Assembly (NCBI RefSeq): GCF_035818675.1
Contig: NZ_JAYKZZ010000006.1
Coordinates: 1 to 64,000, forward strand
DNA: 64,000 bases
Direction of reading: 5' to 3'
DNA from: Parapedobacter flavus
Lineage (GTDB): Bacteria; Bacteroidota; Bacteroidia; Sphingobacteriales; Sphingobacteriaceae
The notes under the pieces were generated by a model. That model did no database searches. It was not told where the DNA came from and saw only the letters and a list, made by a program, of their open reading frames with translations. The position numbers were made by a program, and so were the translations under genes. Positions 1 through 6,600 of this stretch are shown here, piece by piece (positions within the stretch are counted from its first letter, which is position 1; every line of letters begins with the position of its first letter).

Positions 1-124
1 CCAGTATCGACCGAAAACATCGGCCCCATATCTCCGAAATAGACATGTAGTATTGCATCGTCGATACATTTTCCATGGAGACGTGTAGCTCCGGGTTGGC
101 GACACCAATTATACGGTATATAAT

Positions 125-156
125 TTTGAATGAGTAGACTAAATTTTGTATTTTTG
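125..156 (+). promoter_or_regulatory. Bacteroidota-type promoter for mntA-hepT
   Basis: TTTG at 125-128 is followed after 20 bases by TATTTTTG at 149-156, which matches the Bacteroidota vegetative consensus TTTG-N19-21-TAnnTTTG. The ATG of the downstream gene lies only 5 bases past the -7 box, so the message is probably leaderless or nearly so. Nothing else was recognised in bases 1-124. Confidence 0.65.
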
Positions 157-161
157 GGCTA

Positions 162-443
162 ATGATTGATTCGAGGCAACAACAGCTTATAAAAAAAATA
201 ACCGCAAAATTCAGTCCATCGCTGGTTGGGGTATTTGGTTCGTATGCCCGAGGGCAACAAGGAAAACACAGCGATCTCGATATCCTGATTGATTTTAGTC
301 ACCGAGTCAATTTACTGGAGCTTATTGGCCTTGAGAACGAGTTGTCTGATCGTTTAGGCATAAAGGTGGACTTAGTGACTGCCAATTCCGTGCATCAACA
401 TTTGCGGCCCATCATTGAGCGCGACTTGATTCGTATCACCTAA
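162..443 (+). CDS. mntA: MNT-type nucleotidyltransferase antitoxin (MntA-like)
   Basis: A 93-residue minimal nucleotidyltransferase. The motif GSYARG at residues 26-31 with SDLD at 37-40 gives the family pattern G-S-x10-D-x-D, which holds the metal and ATP. In characterised MntA/HepT systems this protein AMPylates a tyrosine of the partner toxin and silences it; that role is family knowledge. The start codon lies just behind a good promoter. The stop codon overlaps the next ATG (TAATG), so the pair is translationally coupled in the usual antitoxin-first order. The region is AT-richer than most of the window, in keeping with an accessory origin. Confidence 0.88.
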   Translation: MIDSRQQQLIKKITAKFSPSLVGVFGSYARGQQGKHSDLDILIDFSHRVNLLELIGLENELSDRLGIKVDLVTANSVHQHLRPIIERDLIRIT

Positions 444-787
444 TGGAAAAATCGTCCTCCGTCTATCTACATCATATCTTAGATTGTATATCACGGATAC
501 ATGCGTACACCAAGGACGTTGATGAGCAAGCGTTTTTAAAAGATTTCTTGATCCAAGATGCTGTAATCAGAAATTTCGAAGTAATTGGCGAAGCTGTTAA
601 AAAAGTCGATTCGGTAATTCGGAAAAAATATCCAGAGATACCCTGGAAAAACATAGCCGGGATGCGCGACAAGCTAATCCATGACTACATGGGCGTGGAC
701 GTAAGAGCCGTTTGGGGTGTCGTTGAGGATATCCTGCCCGAATTCGGGCAACAAGTAAAGCATATTATCGACCACCTAGAGAAATAA
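443..787 (+). CDS. hepT: HepT-like HEPN ribonuclease toxin (DUF86)
   Basis: A 114-residue helical HEPN protein of the HepT/DUF86 family. The catalytic signature R-x4-H-x-Y is present as R75, H80 and Y82 in GMRDKLIHDY. In studied relatives this motif cleaves RNA, and the tyrosine is AMPylated by MntA. The start overlaps the antitoxin stop by one base. Length and catalytic residues are normal, so the toxin looks intact. Together with the upstream gene it is a complete type VII-style module that may act as an addiction or phage-defence system. Confidence 0.88.
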   Translation: MEKSSSVYLHHILDCISRIHAYTKDVDEQAFLKDFLIQDAVIRNFEVIGEAVKKVDSVIRKKYPEIPWKNIAGMRDKLIHDYMGVDVRAVWGVVEDILPEFGQQVKHIIDHLEK

Positions 788-820
788 CCCCACTTCATAA
801 GCCGCTATCGCCACTTCTGC

Positions 821-852
821 AAAAAAAGCCCCTGCCGGGTAGGGCAGGGGCT
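821..852 (-). terminator. Intrinsic terminator of the minus-strand phage-like cassette
   Basis: A perfect 10-bp stem, AGCCCCTGCC (827-836) with GGCAGGGGCT (843-852), has a 6-base loop. The plus strand carries seven A before the stem, which read as U7 after the stem in minus-strand RNA. It lies 40 bases behind the last gene of the minus-strand cassette. It also separates that cassette from hepT, which converges on it. Confidence 0.85.
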
Positions 853-892
853 CTGAATTAGTGCATCGGTGCGATTAACGTCGCCGACGGCT

Positions 893-1066
893 TTACCGTT
901 TCCGGCACCACCGCTGCAGTGCCCAGCTTACCGCGAAGCTCACTGCCGCGCCGATGGCGGCCAGCACGGCGGTTTTGACCATGTCGTGCACGCCCAACTG
1001 GGCCACCACGCTGAGCAACGTGCCTCCGCCCGTGCCGATGCCGAGCTGGACGTTAGTTGCCTTCAT
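893..1066 (-). CDS. Small membrane protein, holin-like
   Basis: A 57-residue protein starting MKATNVQLGIG. One hydrophobic helix spans about residues 29-49 (VKTAVLAAIGAAVSFAVSWAL), preceded by a glycine-rich, weakly hydrophobic stretch and followed by a basic tail WCRKR. The ATG lies inside the end of the upstream gene with 14 bases of overlap. Size, topology and position beside a DUF5675 gene in a phage-like cassette suggest a holin or spanin-like part, but no family was recognised. A longer reading from 1123 is possible; it would overlap the upstream gene more and was not preferred. Confidence 0.5.
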   Translation of the reverse strand: MKATNVQLGIGTGGGTLLSVVAQLGVHDMVKTAVLAAIGAAVSFAVSWALQRWCRKR

Positions 1067-1289
1067 CGCCTTCCTTTCCTTCGTGGCGGTCTTGCAGGCC
1101 GCTTTCCACCGCTTCCAGCACACCCAGCGCCAGGGCCAGGTACCGCGCTACCACCACTATTTTGGGCGGCAGCTTCACCGGCGAGGCGATGACGAGCTGG
1201 CTGGCTACGGCCAATGCTTCCTTAATCCGTTCGTAAAGTGTCGGTTTCCCCGCTTCGGGGCGGCCGACGGTATTCATTGGTTTTTTCAT
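1053..1289 (-). CDS. Small hypothetical protein of the phage-like cassette
   Basis: A 78-residue protein (MKKPMNTVGRP...). A helical middle of about residues 20-60 contains the mildly hydrophobic segment KIVVVARYLALALGVLEAV, and the C-terminus is charged (DRHEGKEGDEGN). The second Met, at residue 5, is an alternative start. It ends 14 bases inside the next gene, so the two are coupled. It may be a membrane-associated partner of the holin-like protein, but the family is not recognised. Upstream, 1290-1582 has no gene and holds three structured elements. Confidence 0.5.
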   Translation of the reverse strand: MKKPMNTVGRPEAGKPTLYERIKEALAVASQLVIASPVKLPPKIVVVARYLALALGVLEAVESGLQDRHEGKEGDEGN

Positions 1290-1331
1290 TGTTTTTTGTT
1301 TTTTTGCTCATTGTTTTTTCCTATCCTAAAT

Positions 1332-1394
1332 GTTTGGGCTATCGCAACGCGTCTGGATGCAAGCATCCTAGGTCGCTTATACGACAGCCCAAAC
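1332..1394 (-). ncRNA. Structured stem-loop element, copy A
   Basis: An imperfect palindrome with a closing stem GTTTGGGCT (1332-1340) against AGCCCAAAC (1386-1394) and an apical hairpin GGATGC/GCATCC. Read on the minus strand, the core is CCTAGG, hairpin, CCAGACG, as in copies B and C. The closing-stem mismatch (A against C on plus) becomes G-U on the minus strand, so minus is taken as the functional orientation. No known RNA family was recognised, and the class is unknown. Confidence 0.45.
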
Positions 1395-1423
1395 CAACAT
1401 TCCGCCTCCTAAACTTCCCCTTC

Positions 1424-1495
1424 GGTTTTAAGGTTGCCACGTAAGCGGCCTAGGGGACGAAGTTCCCAGTCGCGGTGTGGTCAGCCGTTAAAACC
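1424..1495 (+). ncRNA. Structured stem-loop element, copy B
   Basis: The outer stem is GGTTTTAA (1424-1431) against TTAAAACC (1488-1495). It continues as GGTTG/CAGCC and CCAC/GTGG, then the core CCTAGG and the apical hairpin GGGGAC/GTTCCC. Two non-Watson-Crick positions are G-U in plus-strand RNA but A-C on the minus strand, which favours plus. Outer-stem sequence differs from copies A and C while pairing is kept. Confidence 0.45.
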
Positions 1496-1523
1496 TCCAA
1501 CCACCATCTATACTACCCCCATC

Positions 1524-1591
1524 GTTTTATGATTGCTACGAACACGACCTAGGGTGCTCGCACCCAGACGTGGCGTAGCAATCTATAAAAC
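1524..1591 (+). ncRNA. Structured stem-loop element, copy C
   Basis: GTTTTAT (1524-1530) pairs with ATAAAAC (1585-1591) and GATTGCTACG (1531-1540) with CGTAGCAATC (1574-1583). Inside lie CACG/CGTG and the apical hairpin GGGTG/CACCC, flanked by CCTAGG and CCAGACG. It overlaps the last bases of the DUF5675 gene. The centres of A, B and C are spaced about 97 bases apart, with pyrimidine-rich linkers. Confidence 0.45.
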
Positions 1592-2008
1592 CTCTAACCA
1601 CACTTCTTCTCCCGCTTCCAGCACAGGGTATACGATGTTCTCCACTCGTTCTAGCGCCACTCGGCTATAAATCCCCATGCCTTCGCCCGTGTGCTTAGTC
1701 ACCGGCGCGATGCATCCCCGCAGTTCGGTAGCTGCATCATTTGCCGCGTGGATGAGAATACCGCTTCGCCCGGGCACCCCCATCACACGCAGGGTAAAGC
1801 CAAAGCGCTGCGACCACGTACGCCGCAGGCGGTAACGCCCTGTGGGTATGCAGCTCACATTCGTGCGATTGCCGCGCCAGGGCAGTTCAATGGTATGGCA
1901 GATGGGTGCTCCGCGCAACAGCAACGTGCCGTTGGTGCCGCCAGGCTGGGAAATACGGGTAAGGACCAGCGTCAGCTGGCCCTTTACCCTGGCAAATACT
2001 GCCCCCAT
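1583..2008 (-). CDS. DUF5675 family protein
   Basis: A 141-residue protein matching the DUF5675 pattern: a compact beta-rich fold with TIELPW, CIPTGRYRLR, a GILIHAAN segment and GCIAP. The C-terminus reads VEN-VYPVLEAGEEVWLEVL. The start at 2008 was chosen because its ATG overlaps the upstream TAA as TAATG; a longer reading from 2041 exists. The biochemical function of DUF5675 is not established. It occurs in phage-like cassettes, and the conserved His and Cys resemble small cell-wall enzymes, so a lysis or wall-processing role is a guess. Confidence 0.75.
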   Translation of the reverse strand: MGAVFARVKGQLTLVLTRISQPGGTNGTLLLRGAPICHTIELPWRGNRTNVSCIPTGRYRLRRTWSQRFGFTLRVMGVPGRSGILIHAANDAATELRGCIAPVTKHTGEGMGIYSRVALERVENIVYPVLEAGEEVWLEVL

Positions 2009-2643
2009 TACGCTACCCCCCTTTTTGCCACATCGCTCCACGGCGACCTGCCATACGCGTTTACCGAGCGCACTTGCACCACGTACTCCCGCATACGCTG
2101 TGGTACAGTGAGGTAGTTTAGTTTAGACCGGGTGGTCATCACCGGGTCGCCCCATTGTGGCTCGGTCTCTCCTTTGATCGATAGGGCATAGCGGTATTCA
2201 TAGAAGAGTACCTTGTTTACCGGTTTGAAGGTGATGTTTACCTCGCCATCGAAGCGCCCGTCGCGTATCCGTACATCATACACGCGGCCGGGAAGATCAC
2301 CCGCCATCGGGTAATCGGTGGTAGGGAACCCCGAGCTTTTCAGCACCGATAGCATACCACCGGTGTTGTTGTTTACATAAAACGCCAGTTTCCGGAGCAG
2401 ATCGGCCAGCACCTCCTTGGCCTCGTTTTTCAAGGCCGTTTCTTCCGTACCACCCCGTTTGGTGGCCACGGAGAGTTTAAGCAGGTAGTCGTCAAGTCCA
2501 GCTTGCAGGCTGGGCAAATCGGGCACCGGTGTTGCAAAGTTGGCGTTATCGGTCATTGCTTGGATGATCGTTGCCGTCTGGCGGGCCAGCTCATCGTCCC
2601 GCATTCGTAAAAAGCCACTGATGGCTTGCTGTCGTAGTACCAT
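2008..2643 (-). CDS. Fibronectin type III-like protein of the phage-like cassette
   Basis: A 211-residue protein. The N-terminal half (about 1-115) is helical and opens MVLRQQAISGFLRMRDDEL. The C-terminal part (about 120-208) is beta-rich in the manner of a fibronectin type III domain: VNITFKPV, FYEYRYALSI and VQVRSVNAYGRSPWSD. There is no signal peptide. Its stop overlaps the DUF5675 start. Upstream is a 573-base gap dominated by the 21-bp array. It could be a structural or surface-binding protein of a phage-derived particle; the exact role is unknown. Confidence 0.6.
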   Translation of the reverse strand: MVLRQQAISGFLRMRDDELARQTATIIQAMTDNANFATPVPDLPSLQAGLDDYLLKLSVATKRGGTEETALKNEAKEVLADLLRKLAFYVNNNTGGMLSVLKSSGFPTTDYPMAGDLPGRVYDVRIRDGRFDGEVNITFKPVNKVLFYEYRYALSIKGETEPQWGDPVMTTRSKLNYLTVPQRMREYVVQVRSVNAYGRSPWSDVAKRGVA

Positions 2644-2846
2644 AATGTAAAGCGTTTAAAAGTGTAACCATACACCGGTGTTTCGGCCGAATCCCATGGG
2701 ACCACCGGCGCTTATAAGAATAAAGGTCGGGGGGCGCGCCGAGGTGGCCTATCAATGGGACACATTGGGATAACTTGGGAGCGTATGGGTCGGTTGTGGG
2801 AAAATTAAACGGAGAGATTGTGCGCCGCGCAGCAAGCGCCGTACGC

Positions 2847-3161
2847 CATTGCGGGGGCGCAGTGAGTCACTGTCGGGGCGCAATGCCGCATTGCAGGGGC
2901 GCAATGGAATGCGCCGGGGGTGCAGCGCCACCCGGAGGGGTTGCGGCGGAACACGGCAGGGGTACGATGAAGCAGGGTGAGGGTATCGTGGCCCGCCGCG
3001 CCGGCCCGGCGCTGCCCGGCGGGGGCACCGGCAAACGTTGCAGGGGTACAGCGCCGCATGGCGGGGGTACTGTAAACCGCTTCGGAGCCGCAATGAACGC
3101 CTGTCGGGCCACAGCGCTCTACAATAGGGGAACAAAATCGCATGGCGAGCGAGCGGGAATC
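2847..3161. repeat. Minisatellite of exact 21-bp period, 15 units
   Basis: Units begin every 21 bases from 2847 (2847, 2868, 2889 ... 3141) with a core like CATTGCAGGGGTACAATG. The G-run and its phase are kept although the units differ widely from one another. There are no spacers, so it is not CRISPR. All frames are open because of the high GC content; read as protein it would give a heptapeptide repeat such as HCRGTMx. The only long plus-strand reading runs antisense through the HTH gene, so it is treated as non-coding. It fills most of the 573-base gap at 2644-3216. Confidence 0.8.
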
Positions 3162-3216
3162 CATCTCGCCCCCGAAGTGCTTCTAAGTAAGGTGAAAGGG
3201 AAACGCTGCCCCGATC

Positions 3217-3528
3217 CTACAGCTCGTTGTCCGCTTGCGACGGTGCATCGTCATCCCTGCGAAGCGGCTTTCTACGCTTGCGGTAGCGGCGTTCGGCGAC
3301 CAGCTTTTGGATATCGCTCACGAAAAATTTATCTTCGCCTGCCCCACCCCGCGGTACCAGCGTGCCATCTGCTACCCAACGGTAGTAGGTAGAGCTTGTG
3401 ATGTCTAAGTACTCCATCACCTGTTGCTTGGAGAGCCATTTTTCGAGCGCATCTAGTTTGTTTTCGATGTAACGGATAAACACGTCGAGCGCCTGTTCGA
3501 ATTTATCGTAAGGGAATCGGTTATCCAT
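3217..3528 (-). CDS. Helix-turn-helix domain protein
   Basis: A 103-residue protein (MDNRFPYDKFEQ...). An N-terminal helical segment is followed at about residues 32-72 by a winged helix-turn-helix of the excisionase/MerR sort: LSKQQVMEYLDITSSTYYRW, VADGTLVP, FFVSDIQKLV. The tail is basic and then acidic (RRYRKRRKPLRRDDDAP). The start is chosen because ATGGATAA overlaps the upstream stop; longer upstream Met codons run antisense. It probably binds DNA and controls the cassette or the neighbouring 21-bp array. Confidence 0.75.
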   Translation of the reverse strand: MDNRFPYDKFEQALDVFIRYIENKLDALEKWLSKQQVMEYLDITSSTYYRWVADGTLVPRGGAGEDKFFVSDIQKLVAERRYRKRRKPLRRDDDAPSQADNEL

Positions 3529-3706
3529 GGCAGATGGGATTGAGGATAAAAGGACGCGGCTGCGGTACCGGTTTGGGCGTTGGGTTGCCCAGCCCGGCCA
3601 GCAGTCGCTTGAGCAGTTCGGCAAGTTGATTCAGTAAGGGTAATGGGGCATCAGCCAACCAATTTTCCTTGGGTTTGGGCTGAACGGGATACGGATTTAT
3701 AGTCAT
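3521..3706 (-). CDS. Small proline-rich hypothetical protein
   Basis: About 61 residues from MTINPYPVQPKPKENW, with the alternative start MYAM three codons earlier at 3715. It has an amphipathic helix (LPLLNQLAELLKRLLAGL) and a proline-rich end (PTPKPVPQPRPFI). It is the first gene of the minus-strand cassette and overlaps the HTH gene by 8 bases. No family was recognised. Confidence 0.5.
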   Translation of the reverse strand: MTINPYPVQPKPKENWLADAPLPLLNQLAELLKRLLAGLGNPTPKPVPQPRPFILNPICHG

Positions 3707-3756
3707 AGCATACAACTGGTTTGATATCGATGTTTATCATAGATCTGTTTATTACG

Positions 3757-3772
3757 GACACACAGGTATGTC
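3757..3772. promoter_or_regulatory. Operator-like inverted repeat between divergent genes
   Basis: GACACACAGGTATGTC is a near-palindrome with 6 of 7 half-site bases matching. It lies in the divergent gap between the phage-like cassette (minus) and the signalling operon (plus). A second palindrome, CCCATTAATGGG, lies about 50 bases further on. The HTH protein of the cassette is a plausible binder, but this is inference. Confidence 0.3.
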
Positions 3773-3880
3773 TGTTACAAAGGTATAGCGCCATTTTCAT
3801 TTGTCAAACACCCATTAATGGGCGTTTGCTCGTGTATATATAACCCATATTTTTACCCCGAATCAATTTATCAAATTATT

Positions 3881-4444
3881 ATGAAGACATATTTATTCAT
3901 TACATGTGCCCTGGTTTTCTTTGTTGGGTATGCGTTGCAAGCTGATGGACAAACCAACACACCCCTAGCGGCAACCTTTTCATCGGGGTCGGCAAAAGTG
4001 CCCGTGGATGTAGCTCACCGCATGGTGGCCAATTATGCCCCGCGCGCCGGGTTTGTGGAGCGTGATGGCGAGCAATTGCCCAATACGCGGACCGTATGGT
4101 TTAGCCTTGCCCAACTTAAGGCTTTCATCAACGAAATCGAAGGTGATGGTGGCGACGGGATTCGATTTTACTTCGCAGCGTATGACGACAGCTATCCTGA
4201 CGGCGGCGTAAATGCCGAGGTGCCACCGCAAGCGTACTGGGGGTACAATACACTACTCATGGTACCCACGCGAGATAGCACCGCCAATGGAATTACCTAC
4301 CACCGGGATTACCTCACCGGTATTAGTCAATCCGGCGGCCGGCCCAGTAATCTTATGAGGAAATCCACCGTCGAAAACCGGGGAATGCTCTGCCCACCCT
4401 CCTGTGGAGATGATCCAGCCCTGCTGAAAGGTGCCGATGAATGA
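3881..4444 (+). CDS. Secreted hypothetical protein, first gene of the signalling operon
   Basis: A 187-residue protein starting MKTYLFITCALVFFVGYALQ, a clear signal peptide ending near ADGQ. The mature part contains WFSLAQLKAFINEIEGDGGD and IRFYFAAYDDSY, and ends with a small cysteine motif, CPPSCGDD. The upstream reading from 3818 is rejected because the signal peptide must be N-terminal. It ends in an ATGA overlap with the membrane protein gene. It could be a periplasmic sensor partner of the kinase encoded two genes downstream; no family was recognised. Confidence 0.7.
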   Translation: MKTYLFITCALVFFVGYALQADGQTNTPLAATFSSGSAKVPVDVAHRMVANYAPRAGFVERDGEQLPNTRTVWFSLAQLKAFINEIEGDGGDGIRFYFAAYDDSYPDGGVNAEVPPQAYWGYNTLLMVPTRDSTANGITYHRDYLTGISQSGGRPSNLMRKSTVENRGMLCPPSCGDDPALLKGADE

Positions 4445-5094
4445 TCCAGTACACCCTCACCTTTCTTGTTGAAATAGCGTGCCTGATCACCGCATGGCGA
4501 TACCTCCGCCATGAAAAGGAACTGCATTGGGCATTGCAACCGTGGTATTTACTGATTGTGGTTATCACCGAAGGGCTCGGCGGTTATATAGGCATCGTGC
4601 AACATAAAAACAATGCGTGGTTGTACAATATATTCCTGCTGATAGAGGGTACGTTCATCAGCTATTTCATCTACCGGATATGCAAGCCCTATGGCCTGCA
4701 CATCCGGTATTGGTTACTATGGTTGGCGCTTTTCATCCTTTTCTTTTCCATCGAACAAACGGCCGTTGAGAAACCCGCTTCTTTGCATTTCTGGACGGTG
4801 ATTTGGATCAGCGCGTCATTCGTGGTAGCTACCATTTATTACATCTATCTATTGTTCAACGCCCCTCTGCAGCCCGTACCGCTGCGGCGGCATGCGTCTT
4901 CGCTTTGGATGGGCGCAATCAGTTGCTTTTATTTCGGTAGCTTTGTGACGATGCTATTGGCCCAGCCGCTCATAGCCACCCAAGTAGAACTAGCCGGTTT
5001 GCCGTTGTATGCCTTGGTGTACTTATTATTGAACCTGATGCTTTACGGATTATGGATGATAACCTTTACGTACAGATATCGAAATCTTCGTTAA
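4441..5094 (+). CDS. Integral membrane protein, six or seven helices
   Basis: A 217-residue hydrophobic protein with about six or seven membrane helices (e.g. ITAWRYLRHEKEL after the first; WYLLIVVITEGLGGYIGIV; LYALVYLLLNLMLYGLWMI). It is flanked by ATGA overlap upstream and a 43-base overlap with the kinase gene downstream, so its synthesis is tied to both. The arrangement suggests that it supplies the membrane sensing part for the small kinase. No domain family could be named. Confidence 0.7.
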   Translation: MIQYTLTFLVEIACLITAWRYLRHEKELHWALQPWYLLIVVITEGLGGYIGIVQHKNNAWLYNIFLLIEGTFISYFIYRICKPYGLHIRYWLLWLALFILFFSIEQTAVEKPASLHFWTVIWISASFVVATIYYIYLLFNAPLQPVPLRRHASSLWMGAISCFYFGSFVTMLLAQPLIATQVELAGLPLYALVYLLLNLMLYGLWMITFTYRYRNLR

Positions 5095-5879
5095 TTGGAA
5101 TTGTCATCGTTGGCACCCTCACCATGCTGCTCTGTCTGGCTTCGGTTTGGCTGATCACCACTTTGTACGAGCGAAAGCGGTTGCTGTTTGAAGAAAAGGC
5201 CAAACGGCAGGCGAGCGAATATGAATTCATGTTGCAAGCCGCGCGCACGCAAGAAGCCGAGCATATTCTCAGCGAAGTTGCCGCTGCCCTTCATGATCAC
5301 CTGGGCAATAAAATGGCGTTGTTGGTGACTATCCTGGGCGACATGCGTAATCTCCACCGCCAAAAAAAGGACCTCGGTGCCGACGGACTCCAACTTGCCC
5401 AAGATTTGGCGGAAGAGATCTGGGAGAACGCCCGAGGCCTCAACCGGATCATCGAGGGGGAGTCGCTTCTGGAAAAGGGGTTGATACACGCTGTCCGAAC
5501 GGACGTGGCCCAGATGCAACATCTCGAAGGACTGACAGTAAACCTGCATACCGACACCACTCGTTTTGAAGCGTTCGAACTGGATACACTCCTGCATATT
5601 CGCCGGATAATTCAGGAATCGGCTTTCAACGCCATCAAACATGCCAAGGCCAGCACAATCACACTATCCATCACCGCGGTCGGCAACACGGCCGTACAAG
5701 TGGATGTGGTAGATGATGGCTGTGGTTTCGATACCACCGCGGTGGATAGCGCTGCTTCGCTGGGGCTAAGCAATATGCGCTTCCGCGCGGAAACAATTGG
5801 CGGTAACCTGTATATCAAATCGAAGCCGGGCAGCGGCACCCGCATCTCGCTGCGGGTACCTACCGCTACCGTTCCCTAA
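5052..5879 (+). CDS. NarL-type sensor histidine kinase
   Basis: A 275-residue kinase. One membrane helix lies at about residues 13-37, followed by a coiled linker. The HisKA_3 dimerisation helix carries H81 in ALHDHLGNKM, the expected phospho-acceptor. The ATPase domain has an N-box (ESAFNAIKHA), G1 (VDDGCGFD) and G2 (GLSNMRFRAETIGG). There is no extracellular sensor domain of its own, so sensing probably depends on the two genes upstream. The reading overlaps the membrane-protein gene by 43 bases; the start is kept because the N-terminal helix needs it. Confidence 0.88.
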   Translation: MDDNLYVQISKSSLIGIVIVGTLTMLLCLASVWLITTLYERKRLLFEEKAKRQASEYEFMLQAARTQEAEHILSEVAAALHDHLGNKMALLVTILGDMRNLHRQKKDLGADGLQLAQDLAEEIWENARGLNRIIEGESLLEKGLIHAVRTDVAQMQHLEGLTVNLHTDTTRFEAFELDTLLHIRRIIQESAFNAIKHAKASTITLSITAVGNTAVQVDVVDDGCGFDTTAVDSAASLGLSNMRFRAETIGGNLYIKSKPGSGTRISLRVPTATVP

Positions 5880-5913
5880 CGAAACAAAAAAACCAAAACA
5901 TAAACACAAACGC

Positions 5914-6600
5914 ATGACAATTCATTTAACAAAAGAAGTTACCGTAGCGCTGGTGGATGATCATATGCGCGCTAACCGTTATACAACATCTTACCTCCAT
6001 ACGCACAACGAAGATATCCGTGTGCTGTTCTTGGCGGAGAACGGTGAAGAAATGATTGAACAAATCAATATTCACGGTGTGCCCGATGTTGTGGTGATGG
6101 ATATCCGCATGGAACCGATGGACGGCTTCGAAGCCACCAAGTGGCTTACGGCGCATCATCCGGATACCAAGGTGTTGGTTCAAACCTTTTCAGAGCAGAA
6201 GTCTGCCATGATGGGCATGCTTCGTTGCGGGGCAAGGGGCTTTATCGATAAGTCGTCCAAAAGTGATGACCTCGCGGTGGCCATCCGCGAACTCGCCACT
6301 AGGGGCAGGTATTACAATGCGTGGGTTACGGAAGCCGAATTCAGGGATGCCGAAAAGGGCAGAATACCCCGAGGTGTCGCTGATATTCCCAGTAAGCGAA
6401 TGGAGGTGCTGCGGCTGCTGTGTGCCGGATATTCGCAAAAGCAGATCGCCGCTAAGCACGAGACCAGCGTGTATACCGTTCGTGGCCATGTTAAAAAGCT
6501 GCGAGACACGTTTGATGTTGAGGATAATTCCGCGCTTATTGCGATCGCCCACGAGTGCGGTGTGATACCGAAACAAACCGATAAAGACAAGCTGCAATGA
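5914..6600 (+). CDS. LuxR/NarL-family response regulator
   Basis: A 228-residue regulator from MTIHLTKEVT. The receiver domain has the acidic pair D15-D16 and phospho-acceptor D63 (VVVMDIRMEPMDG). The LuxR-type helix-turn-helix at about 160-215 reads LLCAGYSQKQIAAKHETSVY followed by TVRGHVKKL. A longer reading from 5797 overlaps the kinase and lacks a sensible N-terminus. It lies 34 bases behind the kinase and overlaps the next gene by ATGA, so it is the cognate partner. It is complete, with no missing receiver residues seen. Confidence 0.9.
   Translation: MTIHLTKEVTVALVDDHMRANRYTTSYLHTHNEDIRVLFLAENGEEMIEQINIHGVPDVVVMDIRMEPMDGFEATKWLTAHHPDTKVLVQTFSEQKSAMMGMLRCGARGFIDKSSKSDDLAVAIRELATRGRYYNAWVTEAEFRDAEKGRIPRGVADIPSKRMEVLRLLCAGYSQKQIAAKHETSVYTVRGHVKKLRDTFDVEDNSALIAIAHECGVIPKQTDKDKLQ

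Noticed and set aside
893..1444. Plus-strand frames at 869-1192, 954-1412 and 1238-1444
   Set aside because: They are antisense to the coupled minus-strand small genes and cross the structured elements.
1332..1591. Integron attC sites
   Set aside because: No GTTRRRY/RYYYAAC cores and no integrase; the G-U pattern fits RNA better.
2847..3161. CRISPR-like array
   Set aside because: Units are contiguous, with no unique spacers between conserved repeats, and no cas gene is present.
2752..3392. Long open frames on both strands through the 21-bp array
   Set aside because: They follow from GC-rich tandem sequence without stops; the plus-strand one runs antisense through the HTH gene and none shows a domain or sensible start.
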